From: Geosiphon pyriformis
Taxonomy: Eukaryota; Glomeromycota; Glomeromycetes; Archaeosporales; Geosiphonaceae
Direction: 5' to 3'
Assembly: GCA_016748015.1 (NCBI GenBank)
Contig: JAAOMT010000771.1
Coordinates: 71,368-135,367 of the forward strand
DNA: 64,000 nt
A program made the position numbers and the translations under genes. This document shows positions 23,433 through 33,556 of this stretch, in pieces. Every line of letters begins with the position of its first letter. Position 1 is the stretch's first letter. The notes beneath the pieces are model-generated. The model ran no database searches. It was not told the origin of the DNA and saw nothing but the letters and a program-made list of their open reading frames with translations.

Positions 23433-23574
23433 TGTTGCCTAGTCTGGCCTGAGTGGCTAGTTGCATGTAGTCATTGCATGAGTCGCATTTAGTTTGAGCC
23501 ACTTAGTTTGGCTCTATGTACTAAATAGTGGTTGGACTTCACTCATTAAATGCTAATAAAAAAAAAAAAAAAAA
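23433..23574 (+). other. LINE1 3' UTR with terminal hairpin and poly(A)
   Basis: The 3' UTR ends with AGTGG (23527-23531), a 7-nt loop and TCACT (23539-23543), then ATTAAATGCTAAT and A17 (23558-23574). LINE2 has the matching hairpin in the same place. LINE RTs often recognise such 3' structures; that role is inferred here. Confidence 0.65.
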
Positions 23575-23585
23575 TTGTTCTTTTT
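23571..23585 (+). repeat. Target-site duplication, 3' copy, LINE1
   Basis: Fifteen bases identical to 16713-16727, overlapping the end of the poly(A) by up to four A's. Confidence 0.85.
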
Positions 23586-24248
23586 TTAGTTTTTTTATTA
23601 TTGTTATTAATTTTATAATTAGCTTAAAGTTAATTTTGTTGAAGTTATATTGGCTAAGTTGGCTTTGTTAATTAAAATAAAATAAAAAAATTATTATTTT
23701 AAAGTAAAATATAATATAAATAATTATTAATTATAATATTGTTATGGATTGGAGTAATAAGCTAATGAATAGCAAGAGAAAACAGGATTGTAGGGTAATA
23801 GAAATAATCAAAGAGAATTCTACTTCAAAGAGCAAATTAAATGAGTATGGATTCAATGTGTAAGATCAGTCTCATAAAATATCTCAGTCGCTATACTTTT
23901 CAAAAGTAACTGAAGAATCGGAAGGTAGAGGGATAGTCTATACTGTTAACAAATAATCACACTTGGTATAATTCTATGCCTCATGTCAGTGCTCTTAGAA
24001 TTCAATATCAAATATCAAATATACTCTTCAATTATGTTTTATTCAATAATTTTCAAATACTACAATTATACATTTTAGGAAAAAGAAGGTAAATGCCAAC
24101 AAATAATCTTTTATTTCAAGATGTTCAGATACTTAAAGGTAAAGAAAAGGGAAATTAGCAATAAGAAAATGTTTAAGATAAAAGTTGATTTTTATTTATT
24201 TGATTTTTTAATTTCTTAACATGCATTTTTACAGTTAAAAAATTCATT

Positions 24249-24259
24249 GCTTATATAGC
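24249..24259 (-). promoter_or_regulatory. TATA box of the G3 LTR
   Basis: The minus strand reads GCTATATAAGC here, about 15 bp downstream of the 12-bp array. Its position within the LTR fits an RNA polymerase II core promoter. Confidence 0.55.
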
Positions 24260-24273
24260 TATCAAAAATAGTT

Positions 24274-24354
24274 AATGATCAAGTCAACAACTAGATTAAT
24301 AATCAGGTTAATAATCAGGTCAATGGTTAGGTTATTGATCAAGTTAATAATCAC
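24274..24354 (-). repeat. 12-bp tandem array in the G3 LTR
   Basis: Almost seven units of AATAATCAGGTT (plus-strand form), with exact period 12 and a few substitutions, lie just upstream of the TATA box of the LTR in its own orientation. Related arrays with the same period occur at 48433-48508 and around 62415-62455. Position suggests an upstream activating or silencing array. Confidence 0.8.
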
Positions 24355-24418
24355 TTTCTAAAAATAGGGTGGCTAATTATATAATATCAGTGGCTAATAC
24401 ATGTGATAATTAATAAGA

Positions 24419-24990
24419 AGTATAAGTTTCAACTATAATATCATCCTCTTCAAAGAGATTAAGCTCCAGCAAAATCAAGTTATTTATGGTGTAATCTATT
24501 TAAAGAGTTTTATCTAACTTAAAGCTAACTAGTTTGTTGAAGTTTTTTGTGGATAAGGTATATAATACTTAAGACAAAATGAGTTTTGTATCCAAGAGAC
24601 CAAATTTTTGTATTAGAGTTTTGGCTCTTCTAGTAATTGTTAAAACTCTTGAAACATCTAACTGTATAATGCCCAAAATTTCTGCCTGTATCTCTGAAGT
24701 TGTTTTTTTTATGAATTTTATATTCTCTATAATTTTTTTAAGGTAACCATAGAGTTTTAATTGCCTTTCATATAACAAATTTTTGTCTATGAACAAGATT
24801 TCTTGGATTGTTTTCCAATTGTGCTAAAAGATAAAAGTATTGCTGCTGTTATACTTTTTAACAGATACTTATCCATTTTGCTACCAATTTTTTCTCTTTT
24901 GGTAGTAGTTTTCTTTGGTCTAATAACAGTATATGTTCTACTGTTATCAATTATAGTGGTTTGTTTTCCAATGGTCAAAGTAGTATTTGG
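24419..24990 (-). pseudogene. Post-integrase ORF of G3
   Basis: Two overlapping frames, 24978-24787 and 24796-24569, give a helical, basic protein. It has a KPKK-type basic start, then LKSITAAILL, LKLYGYLKKIIENIKFIKK and DVSRVLTITRRAKTLIQKFG. The second frame continues, with two stops, to LILLELNLFEED, encoded by the polypurine tract and the first bases of the LTR. This is the same architecture as in B and G2, although its core is only weakly similar. A frame change joins the two halves. The function is unknown. Confidence 0.55.
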
Positions 24991-25254
24991 ATAATTTTTG
25001 ATCTAATATTCATAAAGAGTATAGAAGACATTTTAAATGTTTTAATCCAGAAAATAATTGTTCATGTTGATTGAAAATATTTTTGTTTTGGAAATAGTGT
25101 ATTTATTTATATTTGATTTTTGTTGATTATTTGAGTCAGTATTACCACAACAGGCAACCAATTAGATTATTTGTGATATTTTTTAAGTTGTGTGCTATTG
25201 TTATCTGAATAAAAAAACTAATTTAAAGTTATGGGAAAACATGACCAAAAACGT

Positions 25255-25470
25255 GACATAACACAGAATAGCATGCAATAATATTGGATAATGTGTTATA
25301 ACTTAGAATAGTACAGAATAATGTATTATAACATAGGATAATACAGAATAACATGTAATAACACCAGATAACATATTATAATGTAGAATAACACAAAGTA
25401 ACATGTAATAATACCAGATAATGTGTTATAATATAGAATAACTAGCAATAACATAGAAAAGCAAAGCAAT
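25255..25470 (+). repeat. Palindrome-rich tandem units in the G2 LTR U3
   Basis: The stretch is built from repeats of ACAGAATAACATGTAATAA-type sequence followed by CCAGATAACATRTTATAAT, about 50 bp per unit. Full units start near 25355 and 25405, with partial ones before. The core ATAACATGTTAT is a 12-bp perfect palindrome. The same array appears in the 3' LTR (33595-33785) and in the fragment at 3990-4140. Confidence 0.75.
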
Positions 25471-25519
25471 AGCTAGCAATAGTGAGACAATTGAAAGCAA
25501 GTCTGTAAAACCAAAAAAA

Positions 25520-25529
25520 TATATAAAAG
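25520..25529 (+). promoter_or_regulatory. TATA box of the G2 5' LTR
   Basis: TATATAAAAG about 50 bp downstream of the palindromic array; conserved at the matching place in the 3' LTR near 33858. Likely core promoter of the element. Confidence 0.55.
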
Positions 25530-26227
25530 CAAGTAGTTGTAAAAGTTGGAAAAGACAGACAATTAGTTAATAATCAATTTTTCTTTGTATTATACTTATC
25601 ACATATCCATAGTTCGAAATACAATAATTATTAAAAAAAAGGAACAAAAATCTAAATTACCAATTCATGTTCTCCAAACCTTATGAATTTTAATTGAAAT
25701 TAAAATCAGTGTTTTTTATCTCTGTTTTGAAACAAATGCCATTAACATAAATGTTTTGAACCCTTAATGACTTGGATCAATTGCTTTTAATCATGGCAAT
25801 TGACAGGAACTAATTCTTTTCTTTTCTTTTTCTTTTCTTTCTTCTTTTGTTTGGAGCAGCAACATAGAAAAATCAACTGTCTTGGAATAGACTTTGTGAT
25901 AGCTTGGTAAAAGAGAAAAGCTTTCTCTAAGTTTTTAAATATTAATATTATCTTGTTAGCTTACCAAAAGAGCAAAAAACCAATGCCAGACCCTAACAAC
26001 TGCGTTCATTAGCTTAGAAAAAAAAGTTCATATTTATGGAAAAATGTTGCAATTGACAAAAAACAAACTCTGTGCCTTATAACCAAAGAATTCAATGAGT
26101 AAATTCACATCCAGAAATAGATCTTCAGAGACTGATAACATTGACACTGTGAGAAACATACAATCTTGGAACACTAAATTAGAGTACCAAATATTACTAC
26201 TATATCTTACCAAGTTTACCCATAACA

Positions 26228-26245
26228 TTTGGTGCTCCCTATAAG
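26228..26245 (+). other. Candidate primer binding site of G2
   Basis: Directly after the LTR end the sequence is TTTGGTGCTCCCTATAAG. The TGG start, offset by two bases, is what would pair with the 3' CCA of a tRNA. I cannot name the tRNA with confidence. Confidence 0.5.
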
Positions 26246-26269
26246 GTTATAAAATTCACAGAGACAGAA

Positions 26270-27862
26270 CACTCCAGATATTCACAAAAGTGGCAACTAT
26301 TTGAACAGTAGAAAAGAACCACTCCCTGTACAGAAGAACATTATTTCAATATTTATAAAAAGACCTAAGAATACCAGCTAAAACCATTATTGCAAAAAGT
26401 GATTTTTGTGACTACATTAACGTGAAAATTGACTGCTTGTTAGGCCAGTCAACAGATATAGAAAAGCTTGGTGAACAGATTCACCACAAATTATTAGAAT
26501 ACTTGACAAATACCATAACATGAGCCATCACTGAAACTCTTTGCATAGTTAATACAAACTTTAAATATTATGTAGAAAAACGTTTTTCTTAAGTAAACCA
26601 ACCAGAAGAATTAGACTCTAAAAAAAATAAGTCTGAATTTAATTCAACAACCAAAAGAGAACAAGTTTAATTCACAGTCAACAAGAAACCAAGGTTCCTG
26701 TTCCCAACAACTCTATTATATCATCAGATACTCCAAAGTAAAATATTATTCAATTCACTCCTAGAAATCCAGTCAGAAACACCACAAACTCCTGAAAATC
26801 CACACTTTTGAGGTCACTACAGTTGGACCAAATCTCTAGAAGAATATGGATCATTGTTTGGAAATTTGACCCCAACAATTAATAAAACAGACAAGAATAC
26901 ATCAACTTGGAAACCACTAACAGCACAAATCTCAGTAGGATCAGCAACTTCCCTTATAGAAGGAACTGCTATTTTACAATCTATTGGTTCTAATGACAAA
27001 AAAAAACACCCAGAACTAGCACCAGGAGAACCCTCTAAAATGTGGACACCAATTCCCTCAAACCTTCTGCCCATCAACCAGAACATGGCTTACCAAGATA
27101 TCACAAAATTGGAAAAATTTTCTAGAGAAGAAGACAACACATACTTGTGAATTCCAGAAGCTGAAAAAGTGGTTACTGCAAACAATTGGGATGATGACAG
27201 AACTATTCAAGCACTGCCATTCTTCCTAATAAGAACTGCAGACTCATGATATTAAAGTCTAACAGAAAAACCAACTGACTTTGCCACCTTCAAGCTTGTT
27301 TTTCCATAATACTTTTACAACTCTAATACTCTAATCCGATTGCAGAATCAATTCAGCATAATTAAACAAAAAGATTATGAAGCAGTAATTACTTATTTCG
27401 GACAATTCAATCAAATTCTTTGTCAAATATTGGCTATCAAAAGAGACTACTATACCATAGCACAAGTTCTTAATTAATTTATTAAAGAATTATGGAGTAG
27501 TATTTTAAGATTTGTAAAACCCTATTATCTGACCAATCTACAAGACACCATTGCTTTTACTCGCAATTTTGAGTCTGCAAAACAAGAAGTGAATTATATT
27601 CAAGTCATTAATTTAGCCATCAATAAAATCTCTAATACCAACACAAAGATCATCTAATTAAGTGAGAAATTAACTCAGAAAATTAAGAGATTCTTAGCCA
27701 GAACTGCAAGAACCTACCAACTACCACAATAAAGAGAAAATAACAATAACAGCAGATACCCACAGCATTAGAACTGTCAGCAACAACAACAACCTTAGGG
27801 ATCCAATTCTCATAACTGTTACTACTGCCAGAAACCTGAACATATTATCTGGGATTGCTAAC
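26270..27862 (+). pseudogene. gag of G2 with CCHC zinc knuckle
   Basis: A degraded frame begins near 26410 with a helical segment (INVKIDCLLGQSTDIEKLGEQ), then a Pro/Thr-rich linker, and the longest open stretch from 26854 to 27150. It continues with WDDDRTIQALPFFL and a helical capsid-like region around 27340-27640. A zinc knuckle CYYCQKPEHIIWDC at 27817-27858 follows a Gln/Asn-rich stretch. More than ten stops interrupt it. gag would form the particle and bind element RNA. The exact start is unclear because of a frame change near 26400. Confidence 0.8.
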
Positions 27863-28279
27863 AGAAATTAGTGGGCCAGAACTAAGAAAATCAATATTAA
27901 CAACCAAAATATTCTTAGGCTATAAGACCACAATACCTATCCCAATATCAACTGCTTCAATACACACAACAAATCCAGTACATTCAACAACTATTACAGA
28001 ATTATTATCAACCCTTTTCAATAATCCAAGTGGTTCTGCACTATTCAGCTTCTATATATAACCAACTCCAACCCTAAGTTATTAACTATAATTAGGGATG
28101 AAAAAATCACAGCAACAATCAGATACAAACTAACAGTAAACTATCTTGACCCATTAATTACAGTTATGTTCCATCTTAACTAATACCAACCAGATACCCA
28201 AATCAAGCCTTATATCTTAATCTTACTGAAAACCAGAATTTTGATAATTCCTTACTCTTAGAAAAAAAGAGTGTAAGAA

Positions 28280-28770
28280 AAATTTTTAATCCTTTAATAA
28301 GAAATCAAATCAACAATATCATTCTACCCATCATTATTATAGAAGACACTACTCTTATTACTATCTTCACCTTTGACATTAATAATCTAAATACTACTAG
28401 TCTTTTCAGTGAAGCCGCCATTAACCAGAATAAACCCATAATGGCACTGTACACTGATGCTAAAGTTGGAAACATAGACATTAAATTAATCTTTGATAGT
28501 GAATCAACAGGTAGTATAATCACGAAACAACTTATAAATTAATTACATCAACAAATGAACTGTGCAGTGACTGCTTGAATCATCACTGCTAATGGCAATA
28601 CCAAAACTTTTATTAGAAAAATTGATAATTTCTCCTTTGAGATCAATAAAATCCAAATTCTTACTAAAATCCTGGTCATAGAAGCCACACAATATTAAGC
28701 TCTTGTCAAAAATGACTGGTTAGTCAAAGCCATGGACACCTGAATACAATAGATCTGATTATATTGTCGA
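28280..28770 (+). pseudogene. Retroviral-type aspartic protease of G2
   Basis: The frame reads DIKLIFDSESTGSIITKQL with the catalytic triad position at 28495-28503. The usual Asp-Ser/Thr-Gly is Asp-Ser-Glu, so the conserved Gly is lost by a single G-to-A change. The flap and C-terminal part follow as TANGNTKTFI and LVIEATQY..LVKNDWL. It would process the element's polyprotein. Stops are present. Confidence 0.75.
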
Positions 28771-29000
28771 GAATTTTTTTACTGATGACCCAGATGCATT
28801 TCAAGATTGTTACCAAGAATTGGCCCTGACCCAAGAAGAACAAGAACAGAAACTAACTGACTTAAACACAAAATTATGTGATCATTGTCTAATCTCTTGC
28901 CATTTCTAGTACTGCGACAAATGTGATCTTATGTTCAATCCACTACCAAGAACATTATACCCTATTAACAAACTACCAAAACCTAAAGAAGAAACTGAGT
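28770..29000 (+). pseudogene. Cys-rich ribbon between protease and dUTPase of G2
   Basis: An acidic Gln/Glu-rich helix (TQEEQEQKL) leads into CDHCLISCHF*YCDKC, with the paired cysteines spanning 28877-28924, then a Pro-rich stretch. Two CxxC pairs about ten residues apart fit a small zinc ribbon. G3 has a Cys-rich segment at the matching place (37398-37460). The family has no name that I can give. Confidence 0.55.
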
Positions 29001-29109
29001 TAATAGTTAAAAACATGCTGGTTCAAAAGCCAAATAAGACTACTGAAACAAAGCAGTACTTTTCATATTCCAACCTCTTCAAAAAATTAGAATTGAAATA
29101 ATATAGCAA

Positions 29110-29480
29110 TAATAATAAGGGAATCTGTCCCAAAAAAGCACATAACATCAATGCTGGTTTCGATTTACAATATCCTGGACAATCATTTCTAGTCATAGCC
29201 CTGCATTTCCTAGTAAGCATAGATCTTAAAATAGCATTAAAAATTTCTGTTAGTACTATGATACAAGTAGCATTTAGATCTAGCCTCACAAAGAAAAGAA
29301 TCAATGTAAAAAGAGGAATCATTAATGCCAATATACTAAAAATATTATTGTGATGCTACAGAACAATTTGAATAGGTCTTACAAAATAGAATCTCACAAA
29401 AAGATTGCCCAAGCCTTCTTCTAGTCCTTAGTCAAATTACCACAACTAACTCTGATTATGACCCAAACAGAATTAAGCCT
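29110..29480 (+). pseudogene. dUTPase domain of G2
   Basis: Motif 1 is NAGFDL at about 29149-29166. Motif 2 is RSSLTKKR near 29277. Motif 3 is GIINAN near 29312, where the catalytic Asp has become Asn. Frame is lost shortly afterward. Element A has the same domain at the same place, between protease and RT. The domain would have removed dUTP. Inactive here. Confidence 0.72.
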
Positions 29481-29879
29481 TACTGCCCAAGGAATCAGTG
29501 GGTTCAGATCAAGTAAAAGAGGAAATGTACCAGTTAATTTTACAAAAAAAAACAGTAATCAGGTAAAACTTATCTATACTGACACTGTCATTTCCATCTC
29601 TCCTTATTGACAATATATCCTCAAAATAAATCAAAAAATCTAAGACCAAGCTCTGCTATTTGAAGCCAACCCAGAAATCTGTTCACTAGCTGATGTCACT
29701 AACTTATACCTACTAGCAAAGACTCATAAACACTTCAAAATCCTTATTTACAACCTGACTGAAGACATTGTAGAAATTCTGAAAAGAACTCTTGTTGGTT
29801 CTATATTCCCAGATATTCAGAATCCAAATAAACCCCAGCCTATTCTAGATTTTGCACAATTGTTCTTATTCTGTGACAT

Positions 29880-31344
29880 TACTTTACAAGTATAGAATCT
29901 GTCAAAGGAAAGCTACTTGTTCATACCAAAAAAAATCAATAAACTCAATTTAAGAAACTTGAGCACTTTACAACAAATACAATTTAAGGTTCTATTGAAC
30001 CAATATGCTAATGTTTTTGTCAGCAAAAATAAGTTCGGATGTACTAACATCATGAAACATCAGATTGACACAAAAGATGCTTGACTTATTAAGCAGCAGG
30101 CTTACCAAGTATCTCTAACTGGTGACAATTTAATTAAGCAAGAAGTACAATGAATGCTTGATAACGGCTTAATTAGAGAATTGTTAAGTTCTTGGTCCTC
30201 CCCAGTAGTCCTAGTTATTAAGAAAAACGAAAAAGTATGATTCTGCATAGATTACTGAAAATTATATAGTGTTACTCAAGGGGATAGTTATCCCACTCCC
30301 TTCATTCAAGAAATCCTGAACAACTTAGGCAAAAAAAAATGGTTCTCATTATTGGATCTAGCCAGTGAATATTGGCAAGTAGAAATAAACCCCAAAGACA
30401 AAAAAAAAATGGCATTTACCACCTGAGACAGCAATTTTAAATTTAATGTAATGTCTTTTAGACTTTGTAATACTCCTGCCACTTTTCAATGCCTTATGGA
30501 TATAGAATACAAAGAAATCCTTTAAAAATCAGTCATAGTCTATCTAGATAACACAAACATGTTCTTTAAAACATTCAATGATTACCTGCTCCACCTTCAA
30601 CAAGTCTTTGAATGTTTTTGAAATACTGGATTAAAACTCAATCCTGATAAATGCTTTTTTGGGAAAACTGAATTAAAATTCCTAGGGCATGTGATTAGCA
30701 AAGACGGAATTAAACCTGATCCAAACAAAATCCAAAAAGTCAAAGACTTCCCAGTCCCAATCAATCTATGAGAATTATAAGAATTTTTAAGATTAGTGGA
30801 ATACTATTAGAGATTTGTCAAAGAATTCTCAACTATTGTAAAACTCCTTCACCACTTATTGTTTAAATATGTACTATACCTATAGAAAAAAGACCAACAA
30901 AAAGCATTCAACTATCTCAAACAGTGCTTGATCACATCTCCAATATTAATCTATCTAAATTTTACCAAATGTTTTATTGTCACTACAAACACCTCAAAAA
31001 ATGCATTAAGAGCTGTCCTATTACAAATAGATCCTGATAACAGAGAACATTCAATCACATATGCTAGTTGTAACACAAGTCCAGTCAAGAAGATATATAG
31101 TACAATAGACTTGGAATGTCTCGCCATTTATTGGGTCATACAGACTTGGAAATATTATCTTAGTCAACCATTTGACCTATATACCGACCACAAAGAACTT
31201 ATTTGGTTACTTAATAATCCACAATTAAAAAAAAAATATGTGAGATGGAGTACTTATCTACAACAATTTTTACTCAAAGTTCATTACAAAAAAAGATCTA
31301 AGAATACTAATGCTGACAGTTTGTCAAGAATACCACAAATCTAA
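29880..31344 (+). pseudogene. Reverse transcriptase and RNase H of G2
   Basis: RT begins with FGCTNIMKHQIDTKDA and continues through WSSPVVLVIKKN, FSLLDLASEYWQVE, and the catalytic box YLDN at 30541-30552 (second Asp changed to Asn). It ends in FFGKTELKFLGHVISKDGIKPD and the thumb. RNase H follows in a 138-residue open stretch (30928-31344): TTNTSKNALRA, LECLAIYWVIQTWKYYL, YTDHKELIWLL and NADSLSRIP. Many stops are Arg-type TGA codons. It is the same family as element A. Confidence 0.92.
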
Positions 31345-31479
31345 TTCCAGATCTATAAACACAACTACCTATTAACTATTGTATCAGTATTTATCGACAC
31401 TTCAGTTCAAGAAAATATTACCTCAACAGAAACAAAGTGCCATATAGAAACAAGTGTAAAACTACTTTATTTAAAACAA

Positions 31480-32640
31480 TCAACTCTATTGTCGAGAACA
31501 ATGAAACCATCCCACTCTACAATAATTGATTAAGAACAATGAAAAAGAAACTATATTATATAGCATGCACTCAAATACAACTGCAGAACACTTTAACAAA
31601 GATACTACTTTGGAAAGAACAATTAATCTATACTATTGGCCAATGATATATAAGAATATCTTCAAGTATATTCTTAATTGTAATTCATGCCAAAGAAGAG
31701 GAAGATCAAATTCAACAGAACTATTTTGACCCATTCCAGTTGGAAATTTATTTGATAGAATTGGGATTGATTTGGTTGGTTCTCTCTTCATAACATCCAA
31801 AAAAAATTGTTACATTGCCATAGCAGTAGAATATCTTACAAAATAGCCAGAAGCCAGAGCAATTCAGGTAGCCAATGCTAAAACAGTAGTAGAATTCGTG
31901 CATCAAGATCTAATTTGCCAACATAGATGTCTAAAAGAATTGCTATCTGACCAAGGAATACATTTTATTAATAGTACACTGACCAAATTAAGCCAACAGT
32001 TTGGAATAAAGCAACTCCTCTTGTCACCATATTACCCATAAACAAATAGATTAGTAGAACAATTTAACTGAACATTGTATGAAGTATTAGTAAAAATAAG
32101 CTACAAAAACACACAAGAATGGGACTTATTTATATTTTCTGTATTATTAGCATACCAAACATTAAAGCAAAATATGACTCAGTTTATGCTATTTGAACTA
32201 GTTTATAAAAAAAAAGCAATGTTACTTATTGAACAAAAAATACAGTCATACTCAACTGAAATAATCACAGAAGAAAATTTTGAAGCCACCTTATATTAAA
32301 AAACATACTAGCTAATAGAAATATTATAAGACAATCATAGAATAACAGTTGACAATATTAATAATGCATAAGAATGACAGAAAAAAAAACATAATAACCC
32401 CTCTACCTAAGCAACCAATAGAATTTAGGATTAGAGACCAAGTATTGTTACATTGTACAAAAGCTAAGAAACAATGAAGTAGAAAATTCGACCCAAAATG
32501 AGATGATTCATTCCATATACACAAAGCTTTAGGAAATAGAGCTTACAAACTATGATTGGAAGACAGGATTTTAAAAAAAGTAGCTTATGGGAACTGATTA
32601 AAAATTTATTATGTAAAACAGCAGTTATTGTCATCAGTAC
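31480..32640 (+). pseudogene. Integrase of G2
   Basis: The H2C2 domain reads HSNTTAEHFN...CNSCQRRGR (31560-31715). The catalytic core has IGIDLVGS near 31765, LLSDQG near 31945 and LVEQFN near 32055, so the D, D and E residues are kept. The C-terminal domain (32170-32600) is broken by frame changes. Stops occur throughout. It belongs to G2. Confidence 0.9.
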
Positions 32641-32851
32641 CTTAACTAGAAACACAAATTTCATTAATCAGGCCAAAAGATATATTATGAGATTTGGAAC
32701 CAATCATCATCATCAAAACATAAACAATAGATAGCAAATTAAATTAGGGAATTCAAGTATATATAGCATCTGAAAAAACAACAAGAACAATAGAATTTTT
32801 AATATAAACTTTTTAGATTAAATTCTACAATTCTTAAAACAACTATTTGAA

Positions 32852-33556
32852 GTGATCCAACAATTTACATCTCAAATAGAGATTATAATTAATAAAAAAG
32901 AGATAAAATATAGAGAAAAGAGGAAGAAAGGGATGGACAAGAGTTCAACTAGAACTAACCGTTCTCATTCCTATGTACCACTCAAAAAGGAAAAAAAAGA
33001 ATTAGAAAAAAAAAAATATACTTCTCAAGCAGGACAGGAAAGAAAAAAAGTTTATAAAAAAAAATACTTGGTCCCTGAGCTTAAAAAAATTAAAGAAGCT
33101 TTAACTTGTGGAACTGATCTTCCCAAAACAAAAGAATGGATGCTAAACAATGTCCAAAAATGAAAAGAAAGACTTTCTTCAGTATATTGGTTCTACAAAA
33201 TCAGTAAACAGCTAGATTTGAAGACACTATATGATGATCTTAATCAGAAAACTTTTAACAAAGAAGCAATACAACAAGTAAAAAAATTTTTAGGAAGAAG
33301 CAACCTAATGCTGCATTACAAAGCAGCATACTAACTGTATGCCACTTTTCAACATTGTTCAAACATACTGTTGTACAAATCTATGAAGACTATAATAAGA
33401 CAAACAACCAATCAATAGTTCAAAAACCTACAAAAAACAATACTCAACACAATAATCAAACATTACACGAAAAAAGCCATATTAACAAATACCTACAATT
33501 TTGCAAAAGCTTAATTCTAAAAAGGAGAGATAATGTTATCTGAGTAGAAAAACCGA
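32852..33556 (+). pseudogene. Post-integrase ORF of G2, reading through the polypurine tract into the 3' LTR
   Basis: The frame that opens at 32852 is kept to 33556, interrupted by about five stops and no frame change. The N-terminal half is strongly basic (KEIKYREKRKKG, KKEKKELEKKK) and coiled-coil-like. The C-terminal half has KEAIQQ...LMLHYKAAY*LYATFQHCSNIL (33257-33366), matching the ORF of element B. The frame passes in step through the purine tract (Lys-Gly-Glu at 33521-33529) and the LTR start (Met-Leu-Ser-Glu) to a stop 23 bp inside the LTR. No signal peptide or membrane segment. Function unknown. Confidence 0.65.
33520..33533 (+). other. Polypurine tract of G2
   Basis: AAAAGGAGAGATAA immediately before the TG of the 3' LTR at 33534. 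Position and composition fit the plus-strand primer. It is in frame with the post-integrase ORF. Confidence 0.75.

Larger units (their letters stand above)
16728..23570 (+). mobile_element. LINE1: near full-length non-LTR retrotransposon
   Basis: The element has a 5' leader with an ACTTCTTTCTCTCTT segment (16746-16760) that is also at the 5' end of LINE2. ORF1 carries an RRM-like and CCHC region. ORF2 carries an apurinic-type endonuclease, RT, RNase H and a terminal CCHC finger. A 3' hairpin and a poly(A) run (23558-23574) follow, and a 15-bp duplication flanks it. The domain set fits the I/jockey-like or Tad-like groups with RNase H. It is inactivated by many stops and at least three frame changes. 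It sits inside an AT desert. Confidence 0.93.
23740..24443 (-). repeat. 3' LTR of G3
   Basis: On the minus strand it starts TGATATTATAG at 24443, right after a GAAGAGGA purine tract, and seems to end ...CCATAACA at 23740, giving 704 bp with TG...CA ends. It carries a tandem array of a 12-bp unit (24274-24354) directly upstream of a TATATAAGC box. The partner 5' LTR is not present near 38560, so the outer limit at 23740 is inferred. Confidence 0.65.
23740..25198 (-). mobile_element. Ty3/gypsy element G3, 3' part (LTR and post-integrase ORF)
   Basis: This is the downstream end of the element whose protease, RT and integrase lie at 34585-38560; G2 has inserted between the two parts. Joining the two flanks and removing one copy of a 4-bp duplication restores the integrase reading frame and its conserved Leu-Lys-x-Tyr tail. 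The part contains the integrase tail, a spacer, a post-integrase ORF and one LTR. The flank to the left is AT desert. Confidence 0.85.
25199..26227 (+). repeat. 5' LTR of G2
   Basis: Starts TGTTATCTGA and ends CATAACA. It contains an array of imperfect units of about 50 bp (25255-25470) rich in ATAACATGTTAT palindromes, a TATATAAAAG box at 25520-25529, and a C-interrupted T tract near 25817. It is the partner of 33534-34584. Confidence 0.95.

Noticed and set aside
25255-25470. CRISPR-like array of palindromic repeats
   Set aside because: The units are imperfect and contiguous, without unique spacers of constant length, and lie inside an LTR of a eukaryotic retroelement.
26817-27086. 89-codon minus-strand ORF
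   Set aside because: Antisense to G2 gag, which is supported by a zinc knuckle in the plus frame.
32852-33556. Post-integrase ORF as an envelope gene
   Set aside because: No signal peptide, no transmembrane segment and a strongly basic composition.
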